From contig CAZKNG010000014.1 of the NCBI GenBank assembly GCA_964554125.1, forward strand, positions 1-37,123: 37,123 bases of DNA, read 5' to 3'. Both the position numbers and the translations under genes were made by a program. The notes under the pieces were generated by a model. That model was not told where the DNA came from and did no database searches. It saw only the letters and a program-made list of their open reading frames with translations. The stretch comes from JAGHBT01 sp035311885. GTDB lineage: Bacteria; Krumholzibacteriota; Krumholzibacteriia; Krumholzibacteriales; WJIX01. Of this stretch, positions 17,250 to 26,897 are shown in pieces; the stretch's first letter is position 1; each line of letters begins with the position of its first letter.

Positions 17250-17413
17250 CGGAACTGATCCTCCTTTTTAAACCTTAGTAAAGCTGATTAACCCTCACGT
17301 TTGACAAATAACAGGATCACAATCTTTTAAAATAAAGGTGGCTTCTTGAGATTCTGCTTCAACAAATTATTCCAATTGTAAAATGAAAATCTGAAACACA
17401 CTTGATTACCGTT

Positions 17414-17442
17414 AAATTAGTACGCCGCCGGTTTCCTGTCAA
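17414..17442 (-). promoter_or_regulatory. Promoter of the TPR lipoprotein gene
   Basis: On the minus strand TTGACA (17442-17437), a 17-base spacer and TAATTT (17419-17414). The -35 is perfect and the -10 is moderate. The transcript would have a leader of about 160 bases before the ATG at 17249. Confidence 0.45.
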
Positions 17443-17491
17443 GTCTCTTTCCGGCTTCTTGAATCAGGATTTCAGGGTGTTGGATTCCCGC

Positions 17492-19495
17492 TTAGAAGAA
17501 AGTTACAGGGTCAACATCCCAACGAATCTCCGTCATCCTGAAATTTGACACACCTTTCCGGGCCGTCTCTATCAAGGTTCTCTTCAATTCCGAATCAAAC
17601 CCGCCCTTAATCAGTATCTGAAATCTGTATTTGCCTCTTAACCTGGCAATCCGGGCGGGAGTAGGGCCGAGAAAAGTAAGGTCTCTCTCCAGATCAAGAT
17701 CACTCAGAATTTCATAGACTTTGTCTGAGGCATCTCTCGCTCTATTTTCAGAAGTTGACATTACAGTAAATAATATCAGGTCTGTTACAGGAGGATAATT
17801 CAACTCCCTCCTCAAAGAAAGTTCAGTTTCCGCAAAACCTTCAAAGTCATGATTTATCAGATAATTGAAAAGATAATGCTCTGGAGCGTAAGTCTGAACC
17901 AGGACCTTCCCTCCCTTCTCTCCCCTTCCTGTCCTGCCCGCTGCCTGAGAAAGTAACTGAAATGTCCTTTCTGCTGCCATAAAATCCGGGAAATTGAGTC
18001 CGGAATCAGCTGACAGAATCCCCACCGTGGTAACATTCGGATAATGGTGTCCCTTCGCGACCATCTGCGTGCCCAGAAGCAGATCGGCATCTCCCCTGGC
18101 AAATCTTTCCAGTATTTCGCTGTGACTATCCCGTTTGGATGTCGTGTCAAAATCCATTCTGGCAATTCTCAATCCCGGCATAATATTTGACAATTCCACC
18201 TCCACCCGCTGTGTGCCGACTCCCGCATGAGATATCTTATATGACCCGCAAGTTGGACATTTCTCCGGATAATCATCTCTGTATCCGCAATAATGACAGA
18301 TCAAACCAGCTCCGCGCGTGTGATATGTCAGCGAAATGGAACAGTTAGGACACGCGGCTATCCAACCGCATTTCCGACATTGAACGAAATTCGCGTGTCC
18401 GCGCCTGTTAAGCAACAGAATAGACTGTTCCCCGGCCGCGCGGCTCTTCGCAATAAGATCGAGGAGTTTATCGGAAAAAACCTGTCTGCTCCCGCGCATA
18501 TCGACTATTTCTACAGGCGGCATCTCGCCCCCCGTCGGCCTGGTCCGCAGCTGGAAATAATAATCTCCTGAATTTTTGAATTGAAAATATCTTGTAAGAG
18601 AAGGTGTGGCTGAACCCATCAGCAAAACCGCGTTTTCCTTCCTGGCCCTGTAGAAAGCCAGGTCAACAGCGTTGTAGTGAGGCTTTTCCTGCTGTTTATA
18701 AGATGAGTCCTGTTCCTCGTCGACAACAAATATTCCAAGCTCTTTCATAGGAACAAAGACGGCTGACCTGGGGCCTATCACAACGTCAAGATTCCCCGTG
18801 GAAGCCCTTTTCCATATCGCGTATCTTTGAGCGCCTGTCAGCCTGCTGTGCAGTACCGCCACTCTATCTCCGAAGCGTCTTTTAAACCTTACTGTAATCT
18901 GAGGGATTAAAGCTATTTCCGGTATTAACAGTATTGCTCTTTTTCCGTATTTAAACGCCTCCTCAATACACCGCATATACACCTCTGTTTTGCCGCTTCC
19001 CGTAACCCCATGCAGCATAACACTCAGATGTTTCCCGTCTTTCATCCCTTCTGTTACAACCTCGAAGACTTTTTTCTGTTCATCATTAAGTTCCGGTGAG
19101 CTTATTTCCCGGGGGAAACTTCTTTGTGAAATTTCTCCCGGGCTGGACCGCTGTTTACCTGTAATCCCCGCGGGTAGCATAACTTTTAGAATTTCACCTA
19201 TCGGATGAAGATAATAATCAGCCATCCACCCCGCTAAATCAAGCAACTCTTCATTTATCAAAGGGGTTTTGTCTACGAGGGCTGAAAGCTCCCGTATTCT
19301 GAAATTTCCCCGGGGTTTACCGCAAAATGAAAGAATATAGCCCGTCAGACGCCTTTTCCCAAACTTCACCTTAACCCTGCAGCCCGGATTAACCAATTCC
19401 GCCATATCATGCGGAACCCTGTAAGTAAAAACCCTTTTAACCGGAACCGGCAAAACAACGTTGACATATTTTTTTTTAAGATCTTCAGCTTCCAT
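17492..19495 (-). CDS. priA: Primosomal replication restart helicase PriA
   Basis: PriA recognises stalled forks and reloads the replisome. From the ATG at 19495 the protein is 667 residues (a TTG at 19534 would add 13; neither has a good ribosome site). The N-terminal DNA-binding domain precedes the helicase with Walker A GVTGSGKTEVYM and GSATPSL. The eight-cysteine zinc module is complete (CRKC, CPNC, CHYC, CPTC). Motif II reads VVDEEQDSSYKQ, where well-studied PriA proteins have DEEH. The gene is the last of the signalling operon, 48 bases after the receiver gene. Confidence 0.93.
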   Translation of the reverse strand: MEAEDLKKKYVNVVLPVPVKRVFTYRVPHDMAELVNPGCRVKVKFGKRRLTGYILSFCGKPRGNFRIRELSALVDKTPLINEELLDLAGWMADYYLHPIGEILKVMLPAGITGKQRSSPGEISQRSFPREISSPELNDEQKKVFEVVTEGMKDGKHLSVMLHGVTGSGKTEVYMRCIEEAFKYGKRAILLIPEIALIPQITVRFKRRFGDRVAVLHSRLTGAQRYAIWKRASTGNLDVVIGPRSAVFVPMKELGIFVVDEEQDSSYKQQEKPHYNAVDLAFYRARKENAVLLMGSATPSLTRYFQFKNSGDYYFQLRTRPTGGEMPPVEIVDMRGSRQVFSDKLLDLIAKSRAAGEQSILLLNRRGHANFVQCRKCGWIAACPNCSISLTYHTRGAGLICHYCGYRDDYPEKCPTCGSYKISHAGVGTQRVEVELSNIMPGLRIARMDFDTTSKRDSHSEILERFARGDADLLLGTQMVAKGHHYPNVTTVGILSADSGLNFPDFMAAERTFQLLSQAAGRTGRGEKGGKVLVQTYAPEHYLFNYLINHDFEGFAETELSLRRELNYPPVTDLILFTVMSTSENRARDASDKVYEILSDLDLERDLTFLGPTPARIARLRGKYRFQILIKGGFDSELKRTLIETARKGVSNFRMTEIRWDVDPVTFF

Positions 19496-19543
19496 AGCAG
19501 ACAGGAGTATATTATGAAAGCTGCCTCGGGGCAATCCTAAATA

Positions 19544-19921
19544 TTATTTTCTGGTGTAAAGGTATTGATTCACTTTTTCTATAAGCTTGCTCGGGCTGAA
19601 AGGTTTTACAATGTAATCTGTGGCTCCAACTTCATAACCAAGCCTCTTATCTATTTCCCTGCCCTTCGCGGTCAGTAAAATAACAGGGATTTTCTTTGTC
19701 AGCGGATTAGATTTGAGAGCGCGGCAAGCCTCATACCCGTCAACTTTGGGCATCATTATATCAAGTATTATCAAATTAGGCTGTTCTTTACGGGCTTTTT
19801 CTATAGCTTCTTCGCCATTAGACGCGGATACCACCTGGTATCCTTCAGCCTCAATACTGAATTCCAGTATCTGAGTAATATTTGCTTCATCATCAACAAC
19901 CAGAACTTTTCTTTCAGTCAT
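19544..19921 (-). CDS. Single-domain response regulator (CheY-like receiver)
   Basis: This 125-residue receiver has no output domain. The acidic pocket is VVDDE (residues 8-12), the phosphorylation site is Asp54 in IILDIMMP, the conserved Thr/Ala is in LLTAKG, and Lys106 is in IVKPFS. All key residues are present, so it should accept phosphate. Its start codon overlaps the stop of the upstream kinase (ATGA), implying coupled translation and that the kinase is its natural partner. It may act by protein-protein contact or as a phosphate shuttle to the GGDEF response regulator at the head of the operon. Confidence 0.92.
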   Translation of the reverse strand: MTERKVLVVDDEANITQILEFSIEAEGYQVVSASNGEEAIEKARKEQPNLIILDIMMPKVDGYEACRALKSNPLTKKIPVILLTAKGREIDKRLGYEVGATDYIVKPFSPSKLIEKVNQYLYTRK

Positions 19922-22900
19922 ACTTCCTCCTCCACTTTTTCTGTTTCTTCATTAATGCTTTCGATTTCCCTGCTGAATTCAGGCGCGTAAAAATAGTCTT
20001 CAAGGTCTTCAATTTCTTCAAACCCTCTTAACTCATCGAGCACTTCCAGAAAAGCCTCTACAATTTCCGGGTCGAATTTCTTCCCGGCGTTCCTGGAAAT
20101 CTCCTCAGCGGCTTCATCCAGAGTATAACCTCTTCTGTAGGGACCGTGAGTAACAAGGGCTCTGAAAGAATCTATTACAGTTATTATTCTTGTTCCCATA
20201 TCTGTTTCAGTAGACTTGATACCATCCGGATACCCCGTTCCGTCATAACTTTCATGATGATTACGTACCATCTTCATTACTTTCTCGTCAAGCGCCATAG
20301 GAGAAAGAAGCAAATACCCGATATCGGTATGTTTCTTCAGTTTTTCCCACTCTTCTTCCGAGAGACTCTCCCTTTTACCCCTTATATATCCCTCTATTTT
20401 CATCATCCCGACATCATAGAGATTCATCCCGAGATAGAGAGCCGCCAGGCTGCTTTTTTCAATATCAAGACGTTTTCCCGTCTGGACGGCCAGCCTGGAA
20501 TACAGAGACAGGTTTTTGCTTCCAACACTTTCTCTGAAATCGAGAATACCCCTCATCGCCTCTTTTAAATCGGCAAAGTTTGTGGAAATAACTTCATATG
20601 CTTCAAGCTTGCTCAGCATCGCGCTTATGATCCCGCTCAATACCTCCAGCACCTCTTTTTCCGGGCCCGAAAACCTTTTCCCCTCTACATGGTCACTTAC
20701 GTTGAGCACCCCCGTCACTTTCCCGTTTTCCTTTAATGGAACTGAAATAAAGGAACTGGTGCCGTAATAAGCAGAATTATTAGAACGTTTAAAATTTGTG
20801 TTCTCTTCGATATTCTTTATATATATTGCCCTTCCCTCCTGAAAAACACGTCCTGCTATTCTTTCACCAACCTTCACCTTAGTGTTCTGAACAAATTCGG
20901 GGTCCATTCCCTTGGCCGCGACAACCCTGAGGGCGTTTTCATCTTCATCCAGCCTCATAATTGACGCCTTTCTCGCCTGCAGAAAACCGGCCATCATCTC
21001 CACGAGGAGGGATAAGAATCTTTCCCTCTGATGTCCCGTCGTCCCAAAAACCTCTGAGCTATTGCGCCTGCGAATCATTATATCATCCCGCACGGGAAGC
21101 AACACAACAAATTTGGCTCCCGCGCGTTTTAAGTTTTCGACCCATATCCGTCCCTCATGCCACTTAACAATATCTTTGCATATAGCGAGGCCCAAACCGG
21201 ACCCGCCGTATTCTCTGGTATTGCTGTTATCAACCTGGTAGAATCTTTCAAAAACCTTTTCCAGCTGATGTTCCGGGATACCCTTCCCCGTATCCTGAAC
21301 TACTATTCTGACCGCGGAAGCTTCCTCGTCGAGGGAGATTGATATTTCTCCCTTATCCGGTGTAAATTTCAAGGCGTTTTTCATAAGATTATCAATCAAT
21401 TGATATATCATTTCCCTGTCAGCCTTCATTACAACGGACAATTTCGGCAGATGAAGATTGCAGTTAATTCCCGCGGAAGATATTTCGTTTTCAAGATCAC
21501 CATAAACTTCCTGGATGATCTTATTAATATTGCACTTCTCTTTTTTGCACTTCAGCTGGCCGCTTTCCATCGTTGAATAATCAAGTATATCATCGACAAG
21601 ATTAATTACCCTGTTATTCTCCTCCGCCATCACACCCAGGAAATCCTTTATTGTATCCCGCTTTATTGAAACTATATTTTCAATAATAGTTTCAGTGTAT
21701 GCTTTTATCGAAGTAAGAGGAGTTCTGAGTTCATGTGATACTATCGACATGAAATTAGTTTTTAATTGATTGGCGTTTTCAAGTTCATCATTACACTTTG
21801 ACAGTTCGGCTTCTTTCCTGTAACAATTTTCCTTGAGTGTTTCTTCGCGAATCAACTGTGCGGCCAGCCCGGAGCATAAACTCAGAAAAATATGATCGAC
21901 ATTGATTGCCTCGTCGAAAAAGCCTATTATAAACGATCCGACATTCCTGGTCCCCTCAATTATCGGATATATGAAGATGTTATCTTTCTTCCACGTAATC
22001 GATCCGGGAACAAAGATAATGCTGTCACCCCCGAGATCTTCGCGGTTGAATTTATATCCCTCTCCCTCTTTAAACCTATCGTCGAAATATTCAGTATATT
22101 TATCTTTGGGATAGGAAATCCCCATCTCCGGAGAAACAGTCTCTCCGGCGCATCCTCTCAGATAAAATTGATCATCTTTGTATTTCTGAGTTCTTAATAA
22201 CACGAAATCCGCTCCGGATTCTTCATAAACCGATTCGGCAATTTCCTGGTAGTTATCGGAATCTTCCCGTTCCAGCAGGGTTTTTTCCCGCAACCTGAGA
22301 AAATTTTCATACACCCTGTTTTCAACAATTTTTTCCCGGCGTACTATCGAACTGCCGGCTATAGAGACAGTAAGAATCGCGAGGCCGCCCATATCAGCAA
22401 GGAAAACAAATTGTCTGTCCAATATTCCCCGCGGCATTATTCCTGACAGGGATAAACCTTCAACTAATGCGGCAATGCTGAGCATTGCCGCTGCAGCGCT
22501 CCACATAACAGCGTTTAGAGAATCCTCTTTCCTTAATTCCTTGAGAAACGCCGCCCAGAAACCAAGTGACGCAAAGGCCGAGGTTAGTAATATAAGGTTA
22601 GATAAAGAAAAACCGGCCAGAGATAACGAGAAGCTCAGAACCGCCAGAAGCACACCGCCAGCCAACCCGGCTGAAAGAATATTTCTGTTCCGCGTAATTC
22701 CAAGTTTTCTTTCGGCGGGCTTAAGGAAAGATACCAATAAAATATAGAGTCCCGCCTGCCCGGCAGTAAAAGAAACAATCGGCAGAAAAGATCCGCTTCC
22801 TGAAAGGGGGCTGATAAAAATCCATCTCGAAAAGAAGATAAGAACAAGGCCTGACAAGAACTTCCAGCTCCTGGAGTTATCCCACGCGGCAAAACCGACT

Positions 22901-22995
22901 GCTACAGCTGTTACAGCCATAAGCAAGAAAACAGCAAGGTATGTCACCGATGCCGAATACCCCGTGAATATTCCTTCTATTCCTGCTCCAAACAA
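19918..22995 (-). CDS. Membrane histidine kinase fused to GAF and degenerate HD-GYP domains
   Basis: This 1025-residue inner-membrane sensor has seven or so transmembrane segments in residues 15-220, a GAF-like region at 235-390, HisKA with the phospho-acceptor His421 (IVSHELRTPLTSIKAY), a HATPase domain (NLMKNALKF, DTGKGIPE, GGSGLGLAI), a second GAF domain at 655-795 and an HD-GYP region at 820-985. In the last the diagnostic HD is Tyr860-Asp861 (NLYDVGM). The second-shell His889, HHE (913-915), DGTGYP and Asp942 remain, so the metal site is probably impaired. The TTG start at 22995 has GGGAG nearby; it lies 13 bases after the paralogue and overlaps the receiver gene. It is a tandem paralogue of 23009-25993. 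Confidence 0.88.
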   Translation of the reverse strand: MFGAGIEGIFTGYSASVTYLAVFLLMAVTAVAVGFAAWDNSRSWKFLSGLVLIFFSRWIFISPLSGSGSFLPIVSFTAGQAGLYILLVSFLKPAERKLGITRNRNILSAGLAGGVLLAVLSFSLSLAGFSLSNLILLTSAFASLGFWAAFLKELRKEDSLNAVMWSAAAAMLSIAALVEGLSLSGIMPRGILDRQFVFLADMGGLAILTVSIAGSSIVRREKIVENRVYENFLRLREKTLLEREDSDNYQEIAESVYEESGADFVLLRTQKYKDDQFYLRGCAGETVSPEMGISYPKDKYTEYFDDRFKEGEGYKFNREDLGGDSIIFVPGSITWKKDNIFIYPIIEGTRNVGSFIIGFFDEAINVDHIFLSLCSGLAAQLIREETLKENCYRKEAELSKCNDELENANQLKTNFMSIVSHELRTPLTSIKAYTETIIENIVSIKRDTIKDFLGVMAEENNRVINLVDDILDYSTMESGQLKCKKEKCNINKIIQEVYGDLENEISSAGINCNLHLPKLSVVMKADREMIYQLIDNLMKNALKFTPDKGEISISLDEEASAVRIVVQDTGKGIPEHQLEKVFERFYQVDNSNTREYGGSGLGLAICKDIVKWHEGRIWVENLKRAGAKFVVLLPVRDDIMIRRRNSSEVFGTTGHQRERFLSLLVEMMAGFLQARKASIMRLDEDENALRVVAAKGMDPEFVQNTKVKVGERIAGRVFQEGRAIYIKNIEENTNFKRSNNSAYYGTSSFISVPLKENGKVTGVLNVSDHVEGKRFSGPEKEVLEVLSGIISAMLSKLEAYEVISTNFADLKEAMRGILDFRESVGSKNLSLYSRLAVQTGKRLDIEKSSLAALYLGMNLYDVGMMKIEGYIRGKRESLSEEEWEKLKKHTDIGYLLLSPMALDEKVMKMVRNHHESYDGTGYPDGIKSTETDMGTRIITVIDSFRALVTHGPYRRGYTLDEAAEEISRNAGKKFDPEIVEAFLEVLDELRGFEEIEDLEDYFYAPEFSREIESINEETEKVEEEV

Positions 22996-23008
22996 AACTT
23001 CTCCCGAC

Positions 23009-25993
23009 TCAATGAAGAATTCTATTGCTTAATTTAGCTTTCATCCTGTCAGTTATATTCAAATACTCTTCTACTTCCATATGCCCTTCATCCATCAGAA
23101 CATCTATAAACGCGCTTACGATTGCCGCGTCAAACTGGGTGCCCGAATTTTTCATCAACTCCTCGACAGCTTCTATCACTGTCAATTCTTCCCTGTAAGG
23201 CTTTTTGCTTACCATAGCGACATAAGCGTCAATAACAGCTAATATCCTTGAGCCTATCGGTATCTGATCCCCCTTAAGACCCATCGGATAACCTTTGCCG
23301 TCAAAATGCTCATGATGAAAGAGGACGATCTTACTTACTTTTTCCACAAATTCAAAGGGCCTGAGCAGGTCAGTTCCCCGTTGGGGATGACTTCTTATCT
23401 TGTTTATATCTTTTGATGAAAGAGACAACGTTTTATTAAGGATATCTTCACTTACACATGACATACCTATATCATGCACGCTGGAGACAAATTGAATTAC
23501 TCTTATCTCTTTTCTTTCAAGGTCGAGCTTCTTGGCAACTTTAACGGTCCAATCAACCGATTCCTGCCTTAAACCTGATTTATCCCTCTCAAATATTTCG
23601 AGTAAAGAGCGTAGCGAATGTATCGTCTCATTGAGAAAAGCGTTAAAGTCCTGTGACATTCTCATTCTTTCAATAACTTTCGAAATTCTCATGCTGAGGC
23701 TTTTAAGTAAATCCAGGTCATCTTCATTAAAAGATTTGCCCGATATCTTATTATTCACATTTATTACACCCAGAATAGTAGAGCCGATCACAAGAGGGAC
23801 ACTAATCAAGGATTTTGTCTCGTATTGAGATTTTCTGTTTCCGTCGGTGACCCCAACTTCTTCAATGTTTTCAATAAGCAGGGGTTTGCCGCTCTCGGCA
23901 ACTTTGCCGGCCACACTGCTGCCTACTTTTACTCTCGCGTTTCTGACTATTTCTCTGTTCAGTCCGTAAGCATCTTTAATGAACAATTCTTTTCTTTCCT
24001 CATCGAGAAGCATAATGGATACTATTTTCGCCGAAAGGACCTCAGCTACTACACGGACTGAAAGTTCGAACATTTCGTTTATTTCATTTCTGGAATCTGT
24101 CGCGTCTATAAGGAAGCCAAGTAGATTATTAAAGTTATGTTCCTTGGGAAGAGTAAAAATAAACTCTGTTCCTTCGTCGATTTCGCTCGTTACTTTGATA
24201 TAACCGCCATGCTGCTCGACAATATTTTTTACTATAGCGAGGCCAAGCCCGACCCCTTCGTTAAACCCGGCATGAGCCTGATAGAATCGTTTAAAAACAT
24301 TTTTTAACTTATTTTTAGATATCCCTTTTCCTTCATCCCTGACAGAAACTCTTATCGATACAGCATCTTCTGCGGCTTCAATATATATTTTTCCTCTCGC
24401 GGGCGAGAACTTTATAGCATTCCCTACCAGATTTATAAACACCTGCTTTATCAAGTCTTCATCGCCGTCAACCCCCGGAATTTCGTCTGAAATATTCACA
24501 ATCAGCCTGAGATCTTTATCCTTAAAATACGGCTGCATTGAAGATTCCACATTCTGAATCAATTCCTTCAGATGGAAAACTTTTCTCTTCAGAGCCTTCC
24601 GCCCGAATTTTATCTTGGAAACATCAAGAACCTTATTAACCATTCGGATGAGTCTTTCCGTCTCATTCGAAATAACACCCAGAAATTCTTCCCGTTCTTT
24701 GAAATCAGAATCAGCCATATGCTCCAGCAGAGATTCAACATAGGCCTTGATAGATGTCAAAGGGGTCTTAAGCTCGTGGGAAAGATGTGAAATATATCCC
24801 ATCTTCAATTTATTCGAGCTCTCCAGATTTTCATTGTCCGTTTCAAGTTTATCTATCCGTCTGTTCATAACTTCGTGTAGTTTGCTTTTCTCAATAGCTC
24901 CGGCGACCTGACCGCTTAGAATTGTAAGAAGCTTCAAATCTTCTTCCGTAAAGGCTTCCCCTGTTACATCACCAACCATTATTATCCCCAGACTGGTATC
25001 ATTTGAAATGACAGGTATAGCCAGGAGAGATTTGAGTTTATTCCCCTTAAGCAGTCTTGACGCAGAGCCTGAAGGATGATCTTTGATACTGTTAATTAAG
25101 AGACCTTCCTTCAACTCAACTACTTCTTTAATTAAAGGATCCTCTTTCATTTCAGGGGTTTGTTTTACGCTACTGCCATCATTTACATCGAGTTCAATAT
25201 ATTTGAATACTTCATGTTTTTCAGTAAGTAAAACAGCCCCGGCCCACGGCCTTCTAAGAAGAAGTGTTGTCTCCTTGCAAACCATTTTCATCAATGTTTC
25301 CAGGCTTATAACCGAATTTATTCCCAGGCTTATATCATACAACCTCGTTAATTCGAGTATTCTCTTCCTGGACTGCTCTATTTTCTTTTCAGCGCTGCGG
25401 AAATAGACCCTGAATTTCTCATGATACGTGTTGAAAAGGAAAATCATAAGCCCCATGAAACCGGCTAGAGCCAGCAAAGTGCCGGTTAGAAAGTGTTCGT
25501 TCATAATTGAAGAATAATCACCCTGGTAGCAGGAAAAATGAGCAATTGAACCGTTTATTTCAAGAAGACTGAGCGCACCTATAATAGTAACCGTTACTAA
25601 AGTTAGAATGATCCCCGTGGATATGGAAGGAATAAGCCTGCTTGAAAAGAACAACGGCAGAATTACTAAAAACAGAAACGGACTCCACGCAGAACCGGTC
25701 AGATATACGAGAGAGAGTACAGTTGCCAGATCCACCCCTATTGCCAGCCAATTTAGAAGATTGATCCCTTTTTCGTTATCTTTTAAAACGAATCCTTCAA
25801 GCCCGGCAACAATAAAATTAAGTAAAGCAGCCCCCATAAATAAAAACACTACAAGATCTGTTCTGTAAGTAAACCCCGCTAATTCTCTGGCAAGGTATAC
25901 TATGCAGAAAATAGCCACCAGCTCTATCATTCTGATGTTTATCGCGTTCGTCAGTTCCTGTAGTTTGTTTTTTCTTGCGATTTCTTCAAACAT
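23009..25993 (-). CDS. Membrane histidine kinase fused to GAF and intact HD-GYP domains
   Basis: From the ATG at 25993 the protein has 994 residues; an upstream start at 26083 would overlap the preceding gene and add a non-conserved 30 residues. The order is about six transmembrane segments (20-190), GAF (220-370), HisKA with His406 (LSHELKTPLTSIKAY), HATPase (NLVGNAIKF, DEGKGIS, VGLGLAI), a second GAF (620-775) and HD-GYP (800-970). The HD-GYP residues are all seen: VHDIGM (His840, Asp841), SHPQRG (His869), HHEHFDGKGYP (893-903) and Asp922. The family hydrolyses cyclic di-GMP. Sitting C-terminal to a kinase core is an uncommon order, suggesting that kinase or GAF state controls phosphodiesterase output. 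Confidence 0.88.
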   Translation of the reverse strand: MFEEIARKNKLQELTNAINIRMIELVAIFCIVYLARELAGFTYRTDLVVFLFMGAALLNFIVAGLEGFVLKDNEKGINLLNWLAIGVDLATVLSLVYLTGSAWSPFLFLVILPLFFSSRLIPSISTGIILTLVTVTIIGALSLLEINGSIAHFSCYQGDYSSIMNEHFLTGTLLALAGFMGLMIFLFNTYHEKFRVYFRSAEKKIEQSRKRILELTRLYDISLGINSVISLETLMKMVCKETTLLLRRPWAGAVLLTEKHEVFKYIELDVNDGSSVKQTPEMKEDPLIKEVVELKEGLLINSIKDHPSGSASRLLKGNKLKSLLAIPVISNDTSLGIIMVGDVTGEAFTEEDLKLLTILSGQVAGAIEKSKLHEVMNRRIDKLETDNENLESSNKLKMGYISHLSHELKTPLTSIKAYVESLLEHMADSDFKEREEFLGVISNETERLIRMVNKVLDVSKIKFGRKALKRKVFHLKELIQNVESSMQPYFKDKDLRLIVNISDEIPGVDGDEDLIKQVFINLVGNAIKFSPARGKIYIEAAEDAVSIRVSVRDEGKGISKNKLKNVFKRFYQAHAGFNEGVGLGLAIVKNIVEQHGGYIKVTSEIDEGTEFIFTLPKEHNFNNLLGFLIDATDSRNEINEMFELSVRVVAEVLSAKIVSIMLLDEERKELFIKDAYGLNREIVRNARVKVGSSVAGKVAESGKPLLIENIEEVGVTDGNRKSQYETKSLISVPLVIGSTILGVINVNNKISGKSFNEDDLDLLKSLSMRISKVIERMRMSQDFNAFLNETIHSLRSLLEIFERDKSGLRQESVDWTVKVAKKLDLERKEIRVIQFVSSVHDIGMSCVSEDILNKTLSLSSKDINKIRSHPQRGTDLLRPFEFVEKVSKIVLFHHEHFDGKGYPMGLKGDQIPIGSRILAVIDAYVAMVSKKPYREELTVIEAVEELMKNSGTQFDAAIVSAFIDVLMDEGHMEVEEYLNITDRMKAKLSNRILH

Positions 25994-26012
25994 ATACCTA
26001 TCACACCGTTTT

Positions 26013-26822
26013 TTAATCTGCCGGAGTATCCTGAACCACCACCGGCACAGAGAGGACCAAAGTCGTGCCGACTCCCGGAACACTTTGCAGATCTATCTTG
26101 CCGTTGATAAAGGAAACGGCATCTGCTGCCATAGAAAGCCCCAGGCCCAACCCGCATTTGCTATCTGAAGGGTCAACACGATAGAAGGGAAGAAAAACCT
26201 TCTCCTTCATATCCCGGGGAATTCCCGCACCGTAATCATAAACATTTATTATAAGAATTTTTTCATTATTACCGGTTTTATCATCACCGGAAAGCGCGGC
26301 CGTTACTCCCGGGGGCGTGGAATTTCCTCCGAATTTTTCAGCATTTGAAACGAGATTGCCGAGCGCGACCTCAAGATATTTTTTCCTCAGGGTTACCGGG
26401 GGAATATTCCTGTCTACTTCATTTACGATTTTTTCCGGATTTTCACAATACCTGCCTATCACCTGATCTACAAAATCACAGAATCTTACTTTCTTCATCT
26501 CACCAACCAGCTGCGCGGATTTTTTAACGCTGAGCATTCGAATGTAGATCTCAACCAGAGACTCAATATCATTTACGGCCTCCTCTATTTTCGAAAAATA
26601 TCTTTTTTCCTTACTTCCCATTTCAGGAAAACCGGATTCAAGAAGTCCCGCATACCCTTTTATCGAAGTCAGAGGCCTGATAAATTCGCTCCCTACAACC
26701 GAAAGAGCGGAATCGAATCTAAATTGATAGTTATCTATTTTTTTCTGAAGAGTTTTCAGCTTTTCCTCTAACTCCGGGGAAGTTGAAGATTGGGGCATCT
26801 CTTCTTTATTTATAACCTTCAT
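26013..26822 (-). CDS. Small histidine-kinase-like protein lacking the phospho-acceptor histidine
   Basis: This is a 269-residue soluble protein with no transmembrane segment. After a coiled-coil start (EKLKTLQKKIDNYQFRF), the H-box reads VVGSEFIRPLTSIKGY. Aligned to SHELRTPLTSIKGY, the histidine is Ser45. The ATPase domain looks complete: N-box LGNLVSNAEKF, G1 YDYGAGIP, F-box VFLPFYRV and G2 GLGLGLS. It may therefore bind ATP and dimerise but not autophosphorylate in the usual way, acting as a regulator of neighbouring kinases or as a phosphatase-type partner. It is 75 bases after the GGDEF regulator and 19 before the first fusion kinase. Confidence 0.85.
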   Translation of the reverse strand: MKVINKEEMPQSSTSPELEEKLKTLQKKIDNYQFRFDSALSVVGSEFIRPLTSIKGYAGLLESGFPEMGSKEKRYFSKIEEAVNDIESLVEIYIRMLSVKKSAQLVGEMKKVRFCDFVDQVIGRYCENPEKIVNEVDRNIPPVTLRKKYLEVALGNLVSNAEKFGGNSTPPGVTAALSGDDKTGNNEKILIINVYDYGAGIPRDMKEKVFLPFYRVDPSDSKCGLGLGLSMAADAVSFINGKIDLQSVPGVGTTLVLSVPVVVQDTPAD

Positions 26823-26897
26823 TAAGCGCTTCCATTTCTGACATTAATTACACGGGGATATCTATAAACGATAACCTCCGGAGACAGTCAGTACAGA

